NCBI GenBank assembly: GCA_026392935.1
Contig: JAPLBE010000018.1
Location: 62,001 to 126,000, forward strand
Source of the DNA: Actinomycetota bacterium
Lineage (GTDB): Bacteria > Actinomycetota > Actinomycetes > Nanopelagicales > Nanopelagicaceae
Length of the DNA: 64,000 nucleotides
Direction: 5' to 3'
A program made the translations under genes and the position numbers. Within the stretch, counting starts at the first letter, position 1; each line of letters starts with the position of its first letter. This document shows positions 38,659 to 47,891 of this stretch, in pieces. The notes under the pieces are model-generated. The model did not search any database. It saw nothing but the letters and a program-made list of their open reading frames with translations, and was not told the DNA's origin.

Positions 38659-38756
38659 CCGAACCCTTCCGATTAGGAGATAAACACATGGCTGCAGCAA
38701 AGAAAACCCGAACCCTTCCGATTAGGAGATAAACACATGGCTGCAGCAAAGAAAAC
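38659..38756. repeat. Perfect 49-bp tandem duplication of the histone-like gene start
   Basis: Copy one is 38659-38707 and copy two 38708-38756, identical base for base. Each contains AGGAG, the ATG and the first seven codons. Copy one's ATG (38688) opens a 14-codon ORF, MAAAKKTRTLPIRR, that ends at 38732, four bases before the real ATG at 38737; its last codons AGG AGA are the second Shine-Dalgarno. Confidence 0.9.
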
Positions 38757-39045
38757 TGCTCCAAAGCGTCGCAAGAAGGCAGCTGCTAAGTCAGCAGCAC
38801 CAAAGAAGCGTCGTAAGAAGGCTGCCGTAAAGGCAGCAGCACCAAAGAAGCGTCGTAAGAAGGCAGCTGCTAAGAAGGCTGCTCCAAAGCGTCGCAAGAA
38901 GGCAGCTGCTAAGAAGGCTGCTCCAAAGCGTCGTAAGAAGGCAGCAGCTAAGAAGGCTGCTCCAAAGCGTCGTAAGAAGAAGGCAGCTGCAGCAGCACCA
39001 GCAGCTCCAAAGCGCCGCCGTCGTAAGAAGGCAGCAGCTAAGTAA
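38737..39045 (+). CDS. Histone H1-like lysine/alanine-rich DNA-binding protein
   Basis: 102 aa made almost only of Lys, Arg, Ala and Pro. Degenerate repeats of the form AAKKAAPKRRKK recur six or seven times. Such tails resemble the C-terminal part of actinobacterial HupB and eukaryotic H1, and bind DNA or RNA without sequence preference; here the folded HU domain is absent. The initiation region is duplicated upstream. Preceded by a very AT-rich 200-bp spacer and followed by a strong terminator, the gene looks highly expressed and monocistronic. Confidence 0.75.
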   Translation: MAAAKKTAPKRRKKAAAKSAAPKKRRKKAAVKAAAPKKRRKKAAAKKAAPKRRKKAAAKKAAPKRRKKAAAKKAAPKRRKKKAAAAAPAAPKRRRRKKAAAK

Positions 39046-39057
39046 TTCATTTACTTA

Positions 39058-39094
39058 TAAAAAACCCCGCCAGGTAACTGGCGGGGTTTTTTAT
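39058..39094 (+). terminator. Rho-independent terminator
   Basis: AAAACCCCGCCAG, a short loop, CTGGCGGGGTTTTTT: a perfect GC-rich stem with an A-run before and a T-run after (39058-39094). It can end both the histone-like gene and, in the other direction, the convergent marR gene. It is the clearest terminator in the window. Confidence 0.93.
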
Positions 39095-39117
39095 TGCAGA
39101 AAACTATGTAGAAGTTT

Positions 39118-39600
39118 TTATTCTTGTGGTGGATTTTCCTTTAACGAATCCGTGACGCGTTCAAATATTTCAGAGAGAACTTTTTGATCTTCTTTATCTA
39201 AATGATCCAGAAATCTAGTGCGCACACTTTCAACATGATCAGGTGCTGCAGCCACTATCGCCTTCCAACCCTTGGGGGTCATCACCGCGAAGTAGCCTCG
39301 CTTATCAACCGGGCAGGCTTCGCGCTTTACCCAACCGGCCTTCTCCATCACCTTGATTCGGTGAGAGAGGCGAGACCTTGAAAGCATTGCCACATCAGCT
39401 AATTCACTCATTCGCATCTTGCGATCTGGAGCATCGCTGAGCTGGGCCAGGACTTCATAGTCGGCCATGGAAAGTTCGTGGTCTTCTAAATCCGAATCCA
39501 GCGCTTCTAATAAGCGGCGGCTAGCGATGATGTAGCGGCGCCAAGCCTTCATTTCGGCAGGGTTTAACCAGCGAGGTGTTGTAGCGTTTTGCCCTGCCAT
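39118..39600 (-). CDS. MarR-family transcriptional regulator
   Basis: 160 aa winged-helix regulator. Seen: LSMADYEVLAQLSDAP, RMSELADVAMLSRSRLSHRI (recognition helix), MEKAGWVKREACPVDKRGYF (wing). Ligand and targets are unknown. It is divergent from the M13 peptidase; the two promoters overlap (-10 TACTAT on minus, TAGTAC on plus, each 7 nt from its ATG), so it may regulate that gene. Confidence 0.87.
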   Translation of the reverse strand: MAGQNATTPRWLNPAEMKAWRRYIIASRRLLEALDSDLEDHELSMADYEVLAQLSDAPDRKMRMSELADVAMLSRSRLSHRIKVMEKAGWVKREACPVDKRGYFAVMTPKGWKAIVAAAPDHVESVRTRFLDHLDKEDQKVLSEIFERVTDSLKENPPQE

Positions 39601-39621
39601 AAGGCCAATAGTACGCTAGAA

Positions 39622-41628
39622 ATGGAAAACGTTGAACTTTCAACTACTTTACCTCAGCAAGAAATGGACCCCATGAGCTCAGTTAAATCCGGAATTGAAA
39701 TCGCCGCACTTGACCCGAAGGTGCGTCCGCAAGATGACCTCTTTCGTCATTACAACGGCAAGTGGATTACTGAGTACGAAATGCCAGCAGATCGTTCTAG
39801 CGATGGAATTTTTCGCAAGCTACATGACGAGGCCGAGGCACGAGTGCGCGACATTATTGAAAATTCTCAGGGTGCTGGTGAAGCACAGAAGATTGGCGAT
39901 CTCTATAAATCATTTATGGATACCGCTGCAATCAAGGCTCGCGGTATTTCGCCAATAGTCGATGACCTCGCTGCCATTGATCAGATTAAAACTTTGCATG
40001 ACTTTATCTCTGTCATGGCCAGATTAGAGATGCGCGGTATTGGCGGAATCTTTGGTGCGGCTATCTATCCGGACGCTATGGATTCAAATACAAATATTGT
40101 CTACATGGGCCAGGGTGGACTCTCGCTTCCGGATGAGTCCTACTATCGCGAGGAACAGTTCGCAGAGATTCGCACAGCATTCTTAGTGCACGTCGAAAAA
40201 ATGTGCGCATTAGTGGGCATTGCAGATGGCGCAGATGTAGCGAAGCGCATTCTGACTCTCGAAGCCGAAATAGCTACCCATCACTGGGATCAAGTCAAAG
40301 ACCGCGATGCCACATTGACCTATAACAAGCACAGTCGGGCAGAGCTGCAAACCCTTGCCCCGCACTTCTTATTCGATCTTTGGGCTGAACATGCCAAGGT
40401 GCCAGCAAAGGCGTTGGAATATGTGGTGGTCTGCGAGCCTTCATATTTCGAATCCGTATCGAAGATGCTGGCTAACTTTGAAGCTCACTGTGATTCCTGG
40501 ATTGCCTGGCTCAAACTCAATCTGGTATCGGCGAGCGCTGCCTATCTGACCGACGACATTGTTCAACAGAACTTCGAGTTCTATGCCAAGACTCTTTCGG
40601 GCACTCCTCAAATTCGCGATCGTTGGAAGCGTGGAGTTTCAGTCACTCAAGGCGCACTCGGTGAGGCCATCGGTAAGGTCTATGTCGAGAAGTACTTCCC
40701 TGAAAAAGCTAAGACCGAGATGAAAGTTTTGGTCGACTATCTCCTTGAGGCCTATCGCCTGAGCATTATTGATCTGCCATGGATGTCAGAGGCCACCAAG
40801 GCGAAGGCACTTGAAAAGCTAACAAAGTTCACTCCCAAGATTGGCTACCCAGATAAGTGGCGTGATTATTCGACGCTTCAGATTTCAGCTGATGATTTGA
40901 TTGGAAATCTCTGGCGTATCGCAGAGTTCGACCATGCCTATGCGATTGCAAAAATCGGAGCTCCAGTCGATCGCGATGAATGGCATATGACTCCGCAGAC
41001 GGTTAATGCGTATTACAACCCGCTGGCTAATGAAATTGTTTTCCCGGCCGCAATCTTGCAACCGCCATTCTTTGACCTAGAAGCTGATATCGCAGCTAAC
41101 TACGGTGGTATTGGGGCAGTAATTGGCCACGAAATCGGCCATGGTTTTGATGATCAAGGATCGAAATACGATGGCGATGGAAACATGGTCGATTGGTGGA
41201 CCGATGAAGATCGCACTAAGTTCGAAGCGCTAACGAAGGTCTTAGTTGATCAATTCGATGGTCTCTATCCGGAAAGCACGCCTGATATTCACGTTAATGG
41301 CGCCTTCACGCTAGGTGAAAACATCGGAGATCTTGGTGGCCTATCAATTGCATATAAGGCCTACAAATTAGCTCTTAAGGGCGCGCAAAGCCCCGTTATT
41401 GATGGCCTCACGGGCGATCAGAGATTCTTCTTGTCCTACGCGCATTCTTGGCGCAATAAGAACCGTCCTGAAGAAGTTCGTCGCCGTATCGCAATTGATC
41501 CGCACTCTCCTGATGAATTCCGTTGCAATCAAATCGTGCGCAACGTGCAGGAGTTCTACATCGCCTTCGGAATCACCGAAAAAGATCAGCTCTGGCTGGC
41601 CGAACAGGATCGCGTTCGTATTTGGTAG
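39622..41628 (+). CDS. M13-family metallopeptidase (neprilysin/PepO-like)
   Basis: About 668 aa. The zinc site is VIGHEIGHGFDDQG (HExxH), the distal glutamate is in GENIGDLGG, and the substrate motif NAYYNP is present. The N-terminus shows the usual LDPKVRPQDDLFRHYNGKW. It has no signal peptide, so it is a cytoplasmic oligopeptidase. ATG at 39622 follows the leaderless rule; ATGs at 39664 and 39673 are alternatives closer to the conserved region, and a TTG at 39589 inside marR is unlikely. Confidence 0.9.
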   Translation: MENVELSTTLPQQEMDPMSSVKSGIEIAALDPKVRPQDDLFRHYNGKWITEYEMPADRSSDGIFRKLHDEAEARVRDIIENSQGAGEAQKIGDLYKSFMDTAAIKARGISPIVDDLAAIDQIKTLHDFISVMARLEMRGIGGIFGAAIYPDAMDSNTNIVYMGQGGLSLPDESYYREEQFAEIRTAFLVHVEKMCALVGIADGADVAKRILTLEAEIATHHWDQVKDRDATLTYNKHSRAELQTLAPHFLFDLWAEHAKVPAKALEYVVVCEPSYFESVSKMLANFEAHCDSWIAWLKLNLVSASAAYLTDDIVQQNFEFYAKTLSGTPQIRDRWKRGVSVTQGALGEAIGKVYVEKYFPEKAKTEMKVLVDYLLEAYRLSIIDLPWMSEATKAKALEKLTKFTPKIGYPDKWRDYSTLQISADDLIGNLWRIAEFDHAYAIAKIGAPVDRDEWHMTPQTVNAYYNPLANEIVFPAAILQPPFFDLEADIAANYGGIGAVIGHEIGHGFDDQGSKYDGDGNMVDWWTDEDRTKFEALTKVLVDQFDGLYPESTPDIHVNGAFTLGENIGDLGGLSIAYKAYKLALKGAQSPVIDGLTGDQRFFLSYAHSWRNKNRPEEVRRRIAIDPHSPDEFRCNQIVRNVQEFYIAFGITEKDQLWLAEQDRVRIW

Positions 41629-42495
41629 TTAGTTCAATAGCTGCTGCGCCTGGTCCAATATCTCTGAGCGATATTTCTCGATCAAGGAAATATGTCCATG
41701 GCCTGGCACGAAACTAAGAACTGACCCTGGGATATGCGCAGCCAACCACTTGGAGTGAGCATGTGGAACCATGAAATCGTCATCGCCTTGCCAGATGTAA
41801 ACAGGCTTTGTGATTGCAGCCAAATCAAATCCCCACTGCTTTACAAATGCTAAGTCGTCATCAATCCAGCCATCAAAACTTACCGCCATCGAACTGCGCA
41901 TTACCGATGCTAATTGGTCTGCATATTCGCCATCTATAACCGCTTTATCAGCATCGCCAATAAGTCCACCAAATGCTTCACGTACTTGTTCGCCAGTAAC
42001 GTGTTTCATGGCAGGTGCGTTGATTTCCATCCATGCTTCAATGGCCGCTTCGCCTTTCAACGCTTCACCGAATTCGTCGTGATTTTCTGGTCCCATACCT
42101 GCAAGGAAATCTAAATCACTGGTACCAAATGCACCCACGCCAGCCAAAGTAATTGCGCCGACATTTCTGTGGTCTGTTGTATTGGCAAGTGCATGAGGCC
42201 CACCACCTGACCAACCGATTGCTGCGAAGTGAGAAATATTCTTTGCATCTAGTAGGTAAGAGATATCCGAATTGTTGCTCAACACTGATCGGCCAAAGTG
42301 GCGATCACTTGTGCCATATCCTGCACGGCTATAAGAAATCGCACGAATTCCACGAGCTGCAGCCTCTTCTAGCCAGGTGCTCCATGCAGTGACATGTCCC
42401 GGTGTGCCATGATGGAAGATAATCGCTTTTTCAGAAGTGATTCCGTTATCGGCAATCTCTAATTCGCGTCCATCTTTGAGTTTAAACTGAGGCAT
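41629..42495 (-). CDS. Alpha/beta hydrolase
   Basis: 288 aa. Oxyanion HHGTPG, nucleophile elbow GWSGGGPHA (Ser), acid in WQGDDDFMVP and C-terminal histidine in GHGHISLIEKY. The arrangement is that of small esterases or lactonases; substrate unknown. Stops one base from the M13 gene, convergent. The -10 TAGACT is 6 nt from the ATG. Confidence 0.85.
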   Translation of the reverse strand: MPQFKLKDGRELEIADNGITSEKAIIFHHGTPGHVTAWSTWLEEAAARGIRAISYSRAGYGTSDRHFGRSVLSNNSDISYLLDAKNISHFAAIGWSGGGPHALANTTDHRNVGAITLAGVGAFGTSDLDFLAGMGPENHDEFGEALKGEAAIEAWMEINAPAMKHVTGEQVREAFGGLIGDADKAVIDGEYADQLASVMRSSMAVSFDGWIDDDLAFVKQWGFDLAAITKPVYIWQGDDDFMVPHAHSKWLAAHIPGSVLSFVPGHGHISLIEKYRSEILDQAQQLLN

Positions 42496-42528
42496 TTGCT
42501 CAGTCTATATCTCTGCCACAATTAGCAC

Positions 42529-43785
42529 ATGGCTAAATCTGATTCAGATAAAGGGTTCTCTTTTGAGATCTCACATGCAGCTGAATCTGGATTAGCTCGA
42601 GTAGGAACAATTACTACACCACATGGAGTTGTAAATACCCCAGCCTTTATTCCGGTAGGAACAAAAGCCACAGTGAAAACTGTTCTACCTGAAGCGATGG
42701 AAGATCTCGGTGCGCAAGCACTTCTTGCCAATGCCTACCACCTCTACTTACAACCAGGTCCAGATGTCCTTGATGAAGCAGGTGGTCTAGGTTCCTTTAT
42801 GAATTGGAATAAGCCAACATTTACAGATAGCGGTGGGTTCCAAGTTCTCTCATTGGGTGTCGGCTTTAAGAAAGTCCTGGCAATGGATGCTCAGACATTT
42901 AGATCTGACCAAGTAATTGCCAAGAATAAAGAGCGGTTGGCTCACGTTGACGACGAAGGCGTGACTTTTAAGAGCCACCTTGACGGTTCTATGCACCGAT
43001 TTACTGCAGAGATATCAATGCAGATTCAACATAAGTTGGGTGCCGACATTATGTTTGCCTTCGATGAATGCACAACCCTTCATAACACCCGCCCGTATCA
43101 AGAACTTGCCATGTCTCGAACTTATGACTGGGCTATTCGTTGCTTGGATGAACATAAGCGCCTCACCGAATCGCGTGCCACAAAGCCTTACCAGGCGCTT
43201 TTCGGTGTTATTCAAGGTGCTCAGTATGAAGATTTACGTAAGAAGGCGGCATCCGATCTCGGCTCCATGAGTTCTTCAGGAATTGAATTCGATGGCTTTG
43301 GAATCGGCGGGGCGCTAGATAAAGATTCACTTGGCACCATTGTCGGATGGGTTAATTCAACTCTGCCTCAAGAAAAGCCTAAGCATTTGCTTGGTATCGG
43401 GGCCCCAGAAGATCTCTTTGTCGGCGTCGAAAACGGCGTTGATACATTCGATTGTGTGCTGGCTTCAAGAATTGCCAGAACCAGCGCTGTCTACACAATG
43501 GAAGGTCGATTCAATGTTTCGAATCAGCCATACATCCGAGATTTCAATCCTATTGATGATGAATGTGATTGCTACACATGCACGCATTACACCCGTGCAT
43601 ACCTTTGCCACTTATTTAGAGGCAAGGAGATGATTGCCGGGACTCTGGCAACGATCCATAACGAACGCTTTATTGTGCGCCTTGTTGATCAAATGCGAGA
43701 AGCGCTCATTGATGGAACTTTTCAGGATATGAAGAAAGACTTTATGGGTCGGTACAAGCATAAATCGGGTCAATCTCGCGACTAG
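42529..43785 (+). CDS. tgt: tRNA-guanine transglycosylase
   Basis: 418 aa TIM-barrel enzyme exchanging guanine 34 of GUN-anticodon tRNAs for a 7-deazaguanine. Seen: FTDSGGFQVLSLG with the catalytic aspartate, GFGIGGALDKDSLG, second aspartate in VDTFDCVLASRIART, and the zinc site CDCYTCTHYTRAYLCHLF. No other queuosine gene lies in the window, so the base inserted (preQ1 or salvaged queuine) is open. Confidence 0.94.
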   Translation: MAKSDSDKGFSFEISHAAESGLARVGTITTPHGVVNTPAFIPVGTKATVKTVLPEAMEDLGAQALLANAYHLYLQPGPDVLDEAGGLGSFMNWNKPTFTDSGGFQVLSLGVGFKKVLAMDAQTFRSDQVIAKNKERLAHVDDEGVTFKSHLDGSMHRFTAEISMQIQHKLGADIMFAFDECTTLHNTRPYQELAMSRTYDWAIRCLDEHKRLTESRATKPYQALFGVIQGAQYEDLRKKAASDLGSMSSSGIEFDGFGIGGALDKDSLGTIVGWVNSTLPQEKPKHLLGIGAPEDLFVGVENGVDTFDCVLASRIARTSAVYTMEGRFNVSNQPYIRDFNPIDDECDCYTCTHYTRAYLCHLFRGKEMIAGTLATIHNERFIVRLVDQMREALIDGTFQDMKKDFMGRYKHKSGQSRD

Positions 43786-43803
43786 AATAAAACTATTAAA
43801 TTC

Positions 43804-46434
43804 CTAGAAGATAAAGCTTGATTTAGCCTTCTCTACCGCTTGCACTCGTCCATCTACTTCCATTTTTCTATACAGATTCTTCAAGTGGGTCTTCATTGTG
43901 TTCTGGGAGATATGGAGAGTTGCAGATATCGCACTTATCGGCCTTTCAGTTGCTAAATGGCGAAGCACTTCGAGTTCTCGCTTAGTCAGAGTGAGTTGAG
44001 ATTGCACTTTGTTATTGGAATCTTCCTTAATTCGTTCAGCAACTGCGGATGCAAGATCTTCCATATATAAAGTTGGGTTCTCGCCTGCTAACTTAATGAT
44101 GAAATTGCCCATCTCTTTGCCCTGCCTAAGAAAAGTTTCCTTGGCGCCAACTTTTGCTCCGACCTCCAAAGCCAATCGCATAGATTTCATGGCCAATTTT
44201 TCTTGGTCAATAACTTCGCTTACATCAACTAAATGTTTCCAGATCTTTTCTCTTGGTGTGCGGACAGGCAAATTCTTCACCTCTTCGGCAAAGCCTTTTC
44301 TCCCGCTTCTCTCATCGAGAGTAAGTTTGATCTGTCGGACAAAAGTTTGCTGAGGAACTCTTGCTACCAGGGTTGCTAATCTTTCATAATCTTGCACTTG
44401 ATATCGTATAAAAATCTCACTCAGATCAATAATTCCCATTAATCCATCTTGACCTGTAAGTGTTGAAGCTCGTTTGCGTGCAGCACTAATATTTTCTAGA
44501 GCTTCTGTTACTCGCCCCCTCAACACAAGATCGCGCGCAAAGTAGCCATCTGCCATGAAGTACCAAGACCACTGCTTCCATTGCTCTGCCATATTTCGAA
44601 TTTGGGAGAGAATTTCAAATGCCTCTTGTGGTCGAGCAAACTCAAGAAGGCAGCGAGCCTGAACGTACATAGAACTAAGTGGGCCCATGATTCCCACATA
44701 ATTGTTCTTTCTAGAACTCGAGATTGCAATGCTTGCTGCTTCAAATGCAGATCTGTATTCACCTACCTGAAAGAGTGACATTGCCTTGATGTGAGAAATA
44801 AGAATATGACCGCTTCCGATACGCGAAGAATCAGCGATTGATAGAGCTCGCTGATACAGCTCCTCAGTTCTTTCGGTCTCATCTTGCATAAATGATTTCA
44901 CTGCAGCTAAATAAATCATTGCGATTTGTTCTTCGATTCCCAGCATCAAGGGATCGTTTACCGGTGTCATTGCTTCAGAAAAAGATTCTTCGAATTCAGA
45001 GAACTGGCCGTAAGCAACTTGAATAAATGCTTTTGTGCCAGATGTAATTTGCCTAATAAATCCCTCTAGTTCGCTTCCGTGCGCATCAATTCGCATCTGC
45101 TCGATAAGGGCTTGCGCTAAATCAAATTCGAGTGATGTCAGACGGCCAGTAAGCTCAACCGTTGCTCTCTTTAGTAGGCCACTTGGCGATGTGTCACCTG
45201 CGAAAATAGACCACCTCACGAGATCATTGCCTTTACCTGTTGCTTGCAAAATTCTGGCAGCGCTCGGAAAAATCTCCGCAACAGCGCTCTGATCTCCAGC
45301 TAGGAATGCATGTTCAAGAGCCAAATTTGGGCGATTAACCGCAAGATAGAAATCGAGCAACAATTTATGAATCTCTCGTTTGCGATCTGGTTTCTTACGT
45401 AATTCACTCAGTAAAATCTCACGCATAAGTCTCGAAAATGAAAAAGTTAAATCTGGATCACTAGTTTGACTAAAGAATATTGCTTCTTGCGCGATTGAAT
45501 TTATCAAATCCTGATTGTATTTTTCACCTAGAATAACCTGAGCCTCCTCATGGTTAAACTCTGGAATGATTGATAAATCTGTGACGAAATCGAGAATTTC
45601 GTGACTGAAAGAATTTAAAACTGCTAAAGCAAGTGCTCGAATCGGTTCCCCCTGTGAAGAGGCGATTTTTTCAAAATCTATTGGATCCTTGCTTCGTGAT
45701 ATCTGTCGTATCACCAATGAAACCGCGGATGGCCAGCCTTGCGCCGCTTCTAGGGAATCCCTCGTCGAAGATTCGTTAGTTTTTAACCCATAACTTTCAG
45801 CTAAGGTCATGACTTCTTCTTTAGTAAATCTCAGTTCCTTTGGGCCAATAACATGAAGAGATCCGCGAGTTAAAAAGGAAGCGTAACTGGTCTCGAGAGG
45901 GTCTCGTCTAATTGCGACTAAGTGAACATTTGCTGGGAATTGATTTACCAATTTAGTTGCAATCTCAACATCCCGGTTTACATGGTCTCTTAAATTATCG
46001 ATTACAAGTATGTAATCTCGACCTGTTACCAATAATTCATTTCCCCAACGTCGCACTACCTCCGTTGGGCGCACCGGTTGATCGCGCTCAAACCAATCAG
46101 CAAAGCCAGGAATCACATTGCGAGTAGCCTGAATCAAGAGCGCTGACATTTCATTAAGGGAGTCGCTATTTGTGATTGAAATCCAAATTACTTTTTCTTT
46201 TGCATGCCCAGCCCACTCGGCAACCAATGAAGTTTTTCCAAAGCCTGCCGGTGCAATCACGACTGTCGTACTGGGCGCTGGGTTTTCTAGGAGATTGAAA
46301 AGTCGTTTGCGGGTGATGAAATTGGGGGCCAATGTAGGCACAAGGGCTCGTGAAAGGGTGACTCCAGCCGTAATGTCGAACTCTGGGGTGATTCCTGACT
46401 TTTTCACCCGCTCAGCCTGAGGCATCACCCTCAA
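43804..46434 (-). CDS. MalT-like LuxR-family regulator (STAND ATPase)
   Basis: 876 aa. N-terminal NTPase with Walker A APAGFGKTSLVAEWAGH and Walker B YILVIDNL, a long helical-repeat middle (~400-800) as sensor, and a C-terminal LuxR helix-turn-helix (LTKRELEVLRHLATERPISA, then HISQNTMKTHLKNLYRKM). Such proteins oligomerise on inducer and ATP binding to activate promoters. The start is TTG at 46434, or ATG at 46425. It lies 46 bp after gabT, which is a candidate target along with the decarboxylase. Confidence 0.88.
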   Translation of the reverse strand: MRVMPQAERVKKSGITPEFDITAGVTLSRALVPTLAPNFITRKRLFNLLENPAPSTTVVIAPAGFGKTSLVAEWAGHAKEKVIWISITNSDSLNEMSALLIQATRNVIPGFADWFERDQPVRPTEVVRRWGNELLVTGRDYILVIDNLRDHVNRDVEIATKLVNQFPANVHLVAIRRDPLETSYASFLTRGSLHVIGPKELRFTKEEVMTLAESYGLKTNESSTRDSLEAAQGWPSAVSLVIRQISRSKDPIDFEKIASSQGEPIRALALAVLNSFSHEILDFVTDLSIIPEFNHEEAQVILGEKYNQDLINSIAQEAIFFSQTSDPDLTFSFSRLMREILLSELRKKPDRKREIHKLLLDFYLAVNRPNLALEHAFLAGDQSAVAEIFPSAARILQATGKGNDLVRWSIFAGDTSPSGLLKRATVELTGRLTSLEFDLAQALIEQMRIDAHGSELEGFIRQITSGTKAFIQVAYGQFSEFEESFSEAMTPVNDPLMLGIEEQIAMIYLAAVKSFMQDETERTEELYQRALSIADSSRIGSGHILISHIKAMSLFQVGEYRSAFEAASIAISSSRKNNYVGIMGPLSSMYVQARCLLEFARPQEAFEILSQIRNMAEQWKQWSWYFMADGYFARDLVLRGRVTEALENISAARKRASTLTGQDGLMGIIDLSEIFIRYQVQDYERLATLVARVPQQTFVRQIKLTLDERSGRKGFAEEVKNLPVRTPREKIWKHLVDVSEVIDQEKLAMKSMRLALEVGAKVGAKETFLRQGKEMGNFIIKLAGENPTLYMEDLASAVAERIKEDSNNKVQSQLTLTKRELEVLRHLATERPISAISATLHISQNTMKTHLKNLYRKMEVDGRVQAVEKAKSSFIF

Positions 46435-46480
46435 ATTGTGAAGACTAAATCACTCCACTATGGGTGAGAAAGTACGGTGA

Positions 46481-47821
46481 TTAAAGGGTGGCAAAACCTT
46501 CTGCGAGCACGCCAAGGGCATCCTTTAGCAGGTCATCAGAAATCACCACTGGTGGCAAGAATCGAATGACGTTGCCATATGTGCCTGCAGTAAGGATGAG
46601 GACACCCTTGCTCTGACAATATTTAATGACTTTACCCATCGCTTCTGGATTCGGATCCTTAGTGCCTGCATGTACTAATTCGATGGCAACCATTGCTCCG
46701 CGACCACGGACTTCTCCGATGATTGGGTACTTCGCTTTGAGTGCATTGAGGGATTCAAAAAGAATCTTTCCAATATGTTCTGCTCGCTCAATCAACTTAT
46801 CTTCTTGAATCGTCTCGATTGCAGCGAGAGCTGCTGCGCATGCAATTGGATTTCCACCATAGGTTCCACCAAGTCCACCCACGTGTGATGAATCCATAAT
46901 CTCGGCACGTCCAGTGACAGCGGCAAGTGGAAGCCCACCTGCAATTCCCTTTGCAGAAACAATCATGTCTGGTTCCATGTTTTCATGCTCTACCGCAAAC
47001 ATTTTTCCAGTACGTGCAAATCCTGATTGCACTTCATCGGCGATAAATACAATCTTATTCTCGGTTGCAAACTTTTGTAGCCCTGGCATAAACCCAGTTG
47101 GGGGAACAATAAAACCGCCTTCTCCAATTACGGGTTCAATTAAAATTGCGGCAACGTTATGAGCGCCAACCTCTTTTTCAATCTTGTGAATAACCATCTC
47201 TAGCGCATCTTCTGCAATAGTTTCAGGGTTACCAACCCAGCGATATGAGTACGGCATTGGCATGCGATAAATCTCGCTGGCAAATGGACCAAACCCATCT
47301 TTGTAAGGAAGATTCTTTGCTGTCAGCGCCATCGTTAAATTTGTCCGACCGTGATACGCGTGTTCAAAAACAACAACCGCTGAGCGCTTTGTGTAATGGC
47401 GTGCAATTTTAATTGCATTCTCTACAGCTTCTGCACCAGAGTTCTGAAGAATTGATTTCTTCTTAAAGGTGCCGGGTGTCAATTTATTAAGCGCTTCACA
47501 GACTTCTATATAACCCATATATGGCACTGTCGTAAAGTTTGTGTGAGTAAATGTTGCAACTGCCTCTTGAACAGCCTTGACAACCCGAGGCGCTGAATTT
47601 CCAATAGTGACAACACCAATGCCAGCGCCTAGATCGATGATGCGATTTCCATCAATATCTTCAATGATTGCACCCTGTGCGCGAGCAACAATCACTGGCA
47701 TCGCAGTTCCTAGTCCTCCTGAAACAGCCTCTTTACGTCGCTGCATTGCTGCAGTAGATGCTGGCCCTGGAATTTCAGTGGCCAAGTGGCGTGATTGCGG
47801 GAGAGGGTCCTTTGAAGTCAT
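46481..47821 (-). CDS. gabT: 4-aminobutyrate--2-oxoglutarate transaminase
   Basis: 446 aa class III PLP aminotransferase. Seen: GAGIGVVTIGNSAPRVV, NSGAEAVENAIKIAR, HAYHGRTNLTMALTAK, IADEVQSGFARTGKMFAVEH and the PLP lysine in VSAKGIAGGLPLAAV. It moves the amino group of GABA, and often 5-aminovalerate, to 2-oxoglutarate. It is divergent from the lysine-type decarboxylase, suggesting a shared diamine or omega-amino-acid route. No succinate-semialdehyde dehydrogenase adjoins. Its -10 TAGAAT is 6 nt from the ATG. Confidence 0.9.
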   Translation of the reverse strand: MTSKDPLPQSRHLATEIPGPASTAAMQRRKEAVSGGLGTAMPVIVARAQGAIIEDIDGNRIIDLGAGIGVVTIGNSAPRVVKAVQEAVATFTHTNFTTVPYMGYIEVCEALNKLTPGTFKKKSILQNSGAEAVENAIKIARHYTKRSAVVVFEHAYHGRTNLTMALTAKNLPYKDGFGPFASEIYRMPMPYSYRWVGNPETIAEDALEMVIHKIEKEVGAHNVAAILIEPVIGEGGFIVPPTGFMPGLQKFATENKIVFIADEVQSGFARTGKMFAVEHENMEPDMIVSAKGIAGGLPLAAVTGRAEIMDSSHVGGLGGTYGGNPIACAAALAAIETIQEDKLIERAEHIGKILFESLNALKAKYPIIGEVRGRGAMVAIELVHAGTKDPNPEAMGKVIKYCQSKGVLILTAGTYGNVIRFLPPVVISDDLLKDALGVLAEGFATL

Positions 47822-47891
47822 GGCTTAATTCTACGGCTATCAATTCTTGCTGCGAGCCCAACCATCGTGTGCGACAAGTTAGGCTTGCCAC

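Noticed and set aside
38737-39045. Short regular repeats that could suggest a CRISPR or satellite array
   Set aside because: The repeats are codons of a low-complexity protein, with no spacers and no cas genes nearby.
38673-39050. Minus-strand ORF of about 125 codons opposite the histone-like gene
   Set aside because: It is the mirror of the Lys/Ala repeat codons and reads as a monotonous Ala/Phe/Arg repeat; the plus-strand gene has the ribosome site and terminator.
46425-46434. Choice between TTG 46434 and ATG 46425 for the MalT-like regulator
   Set aside because: Both fit: the first follows the leaderless spacing after TAGTCT, the second is an ordinary ATG. The difference is three residues, so no claim is made.
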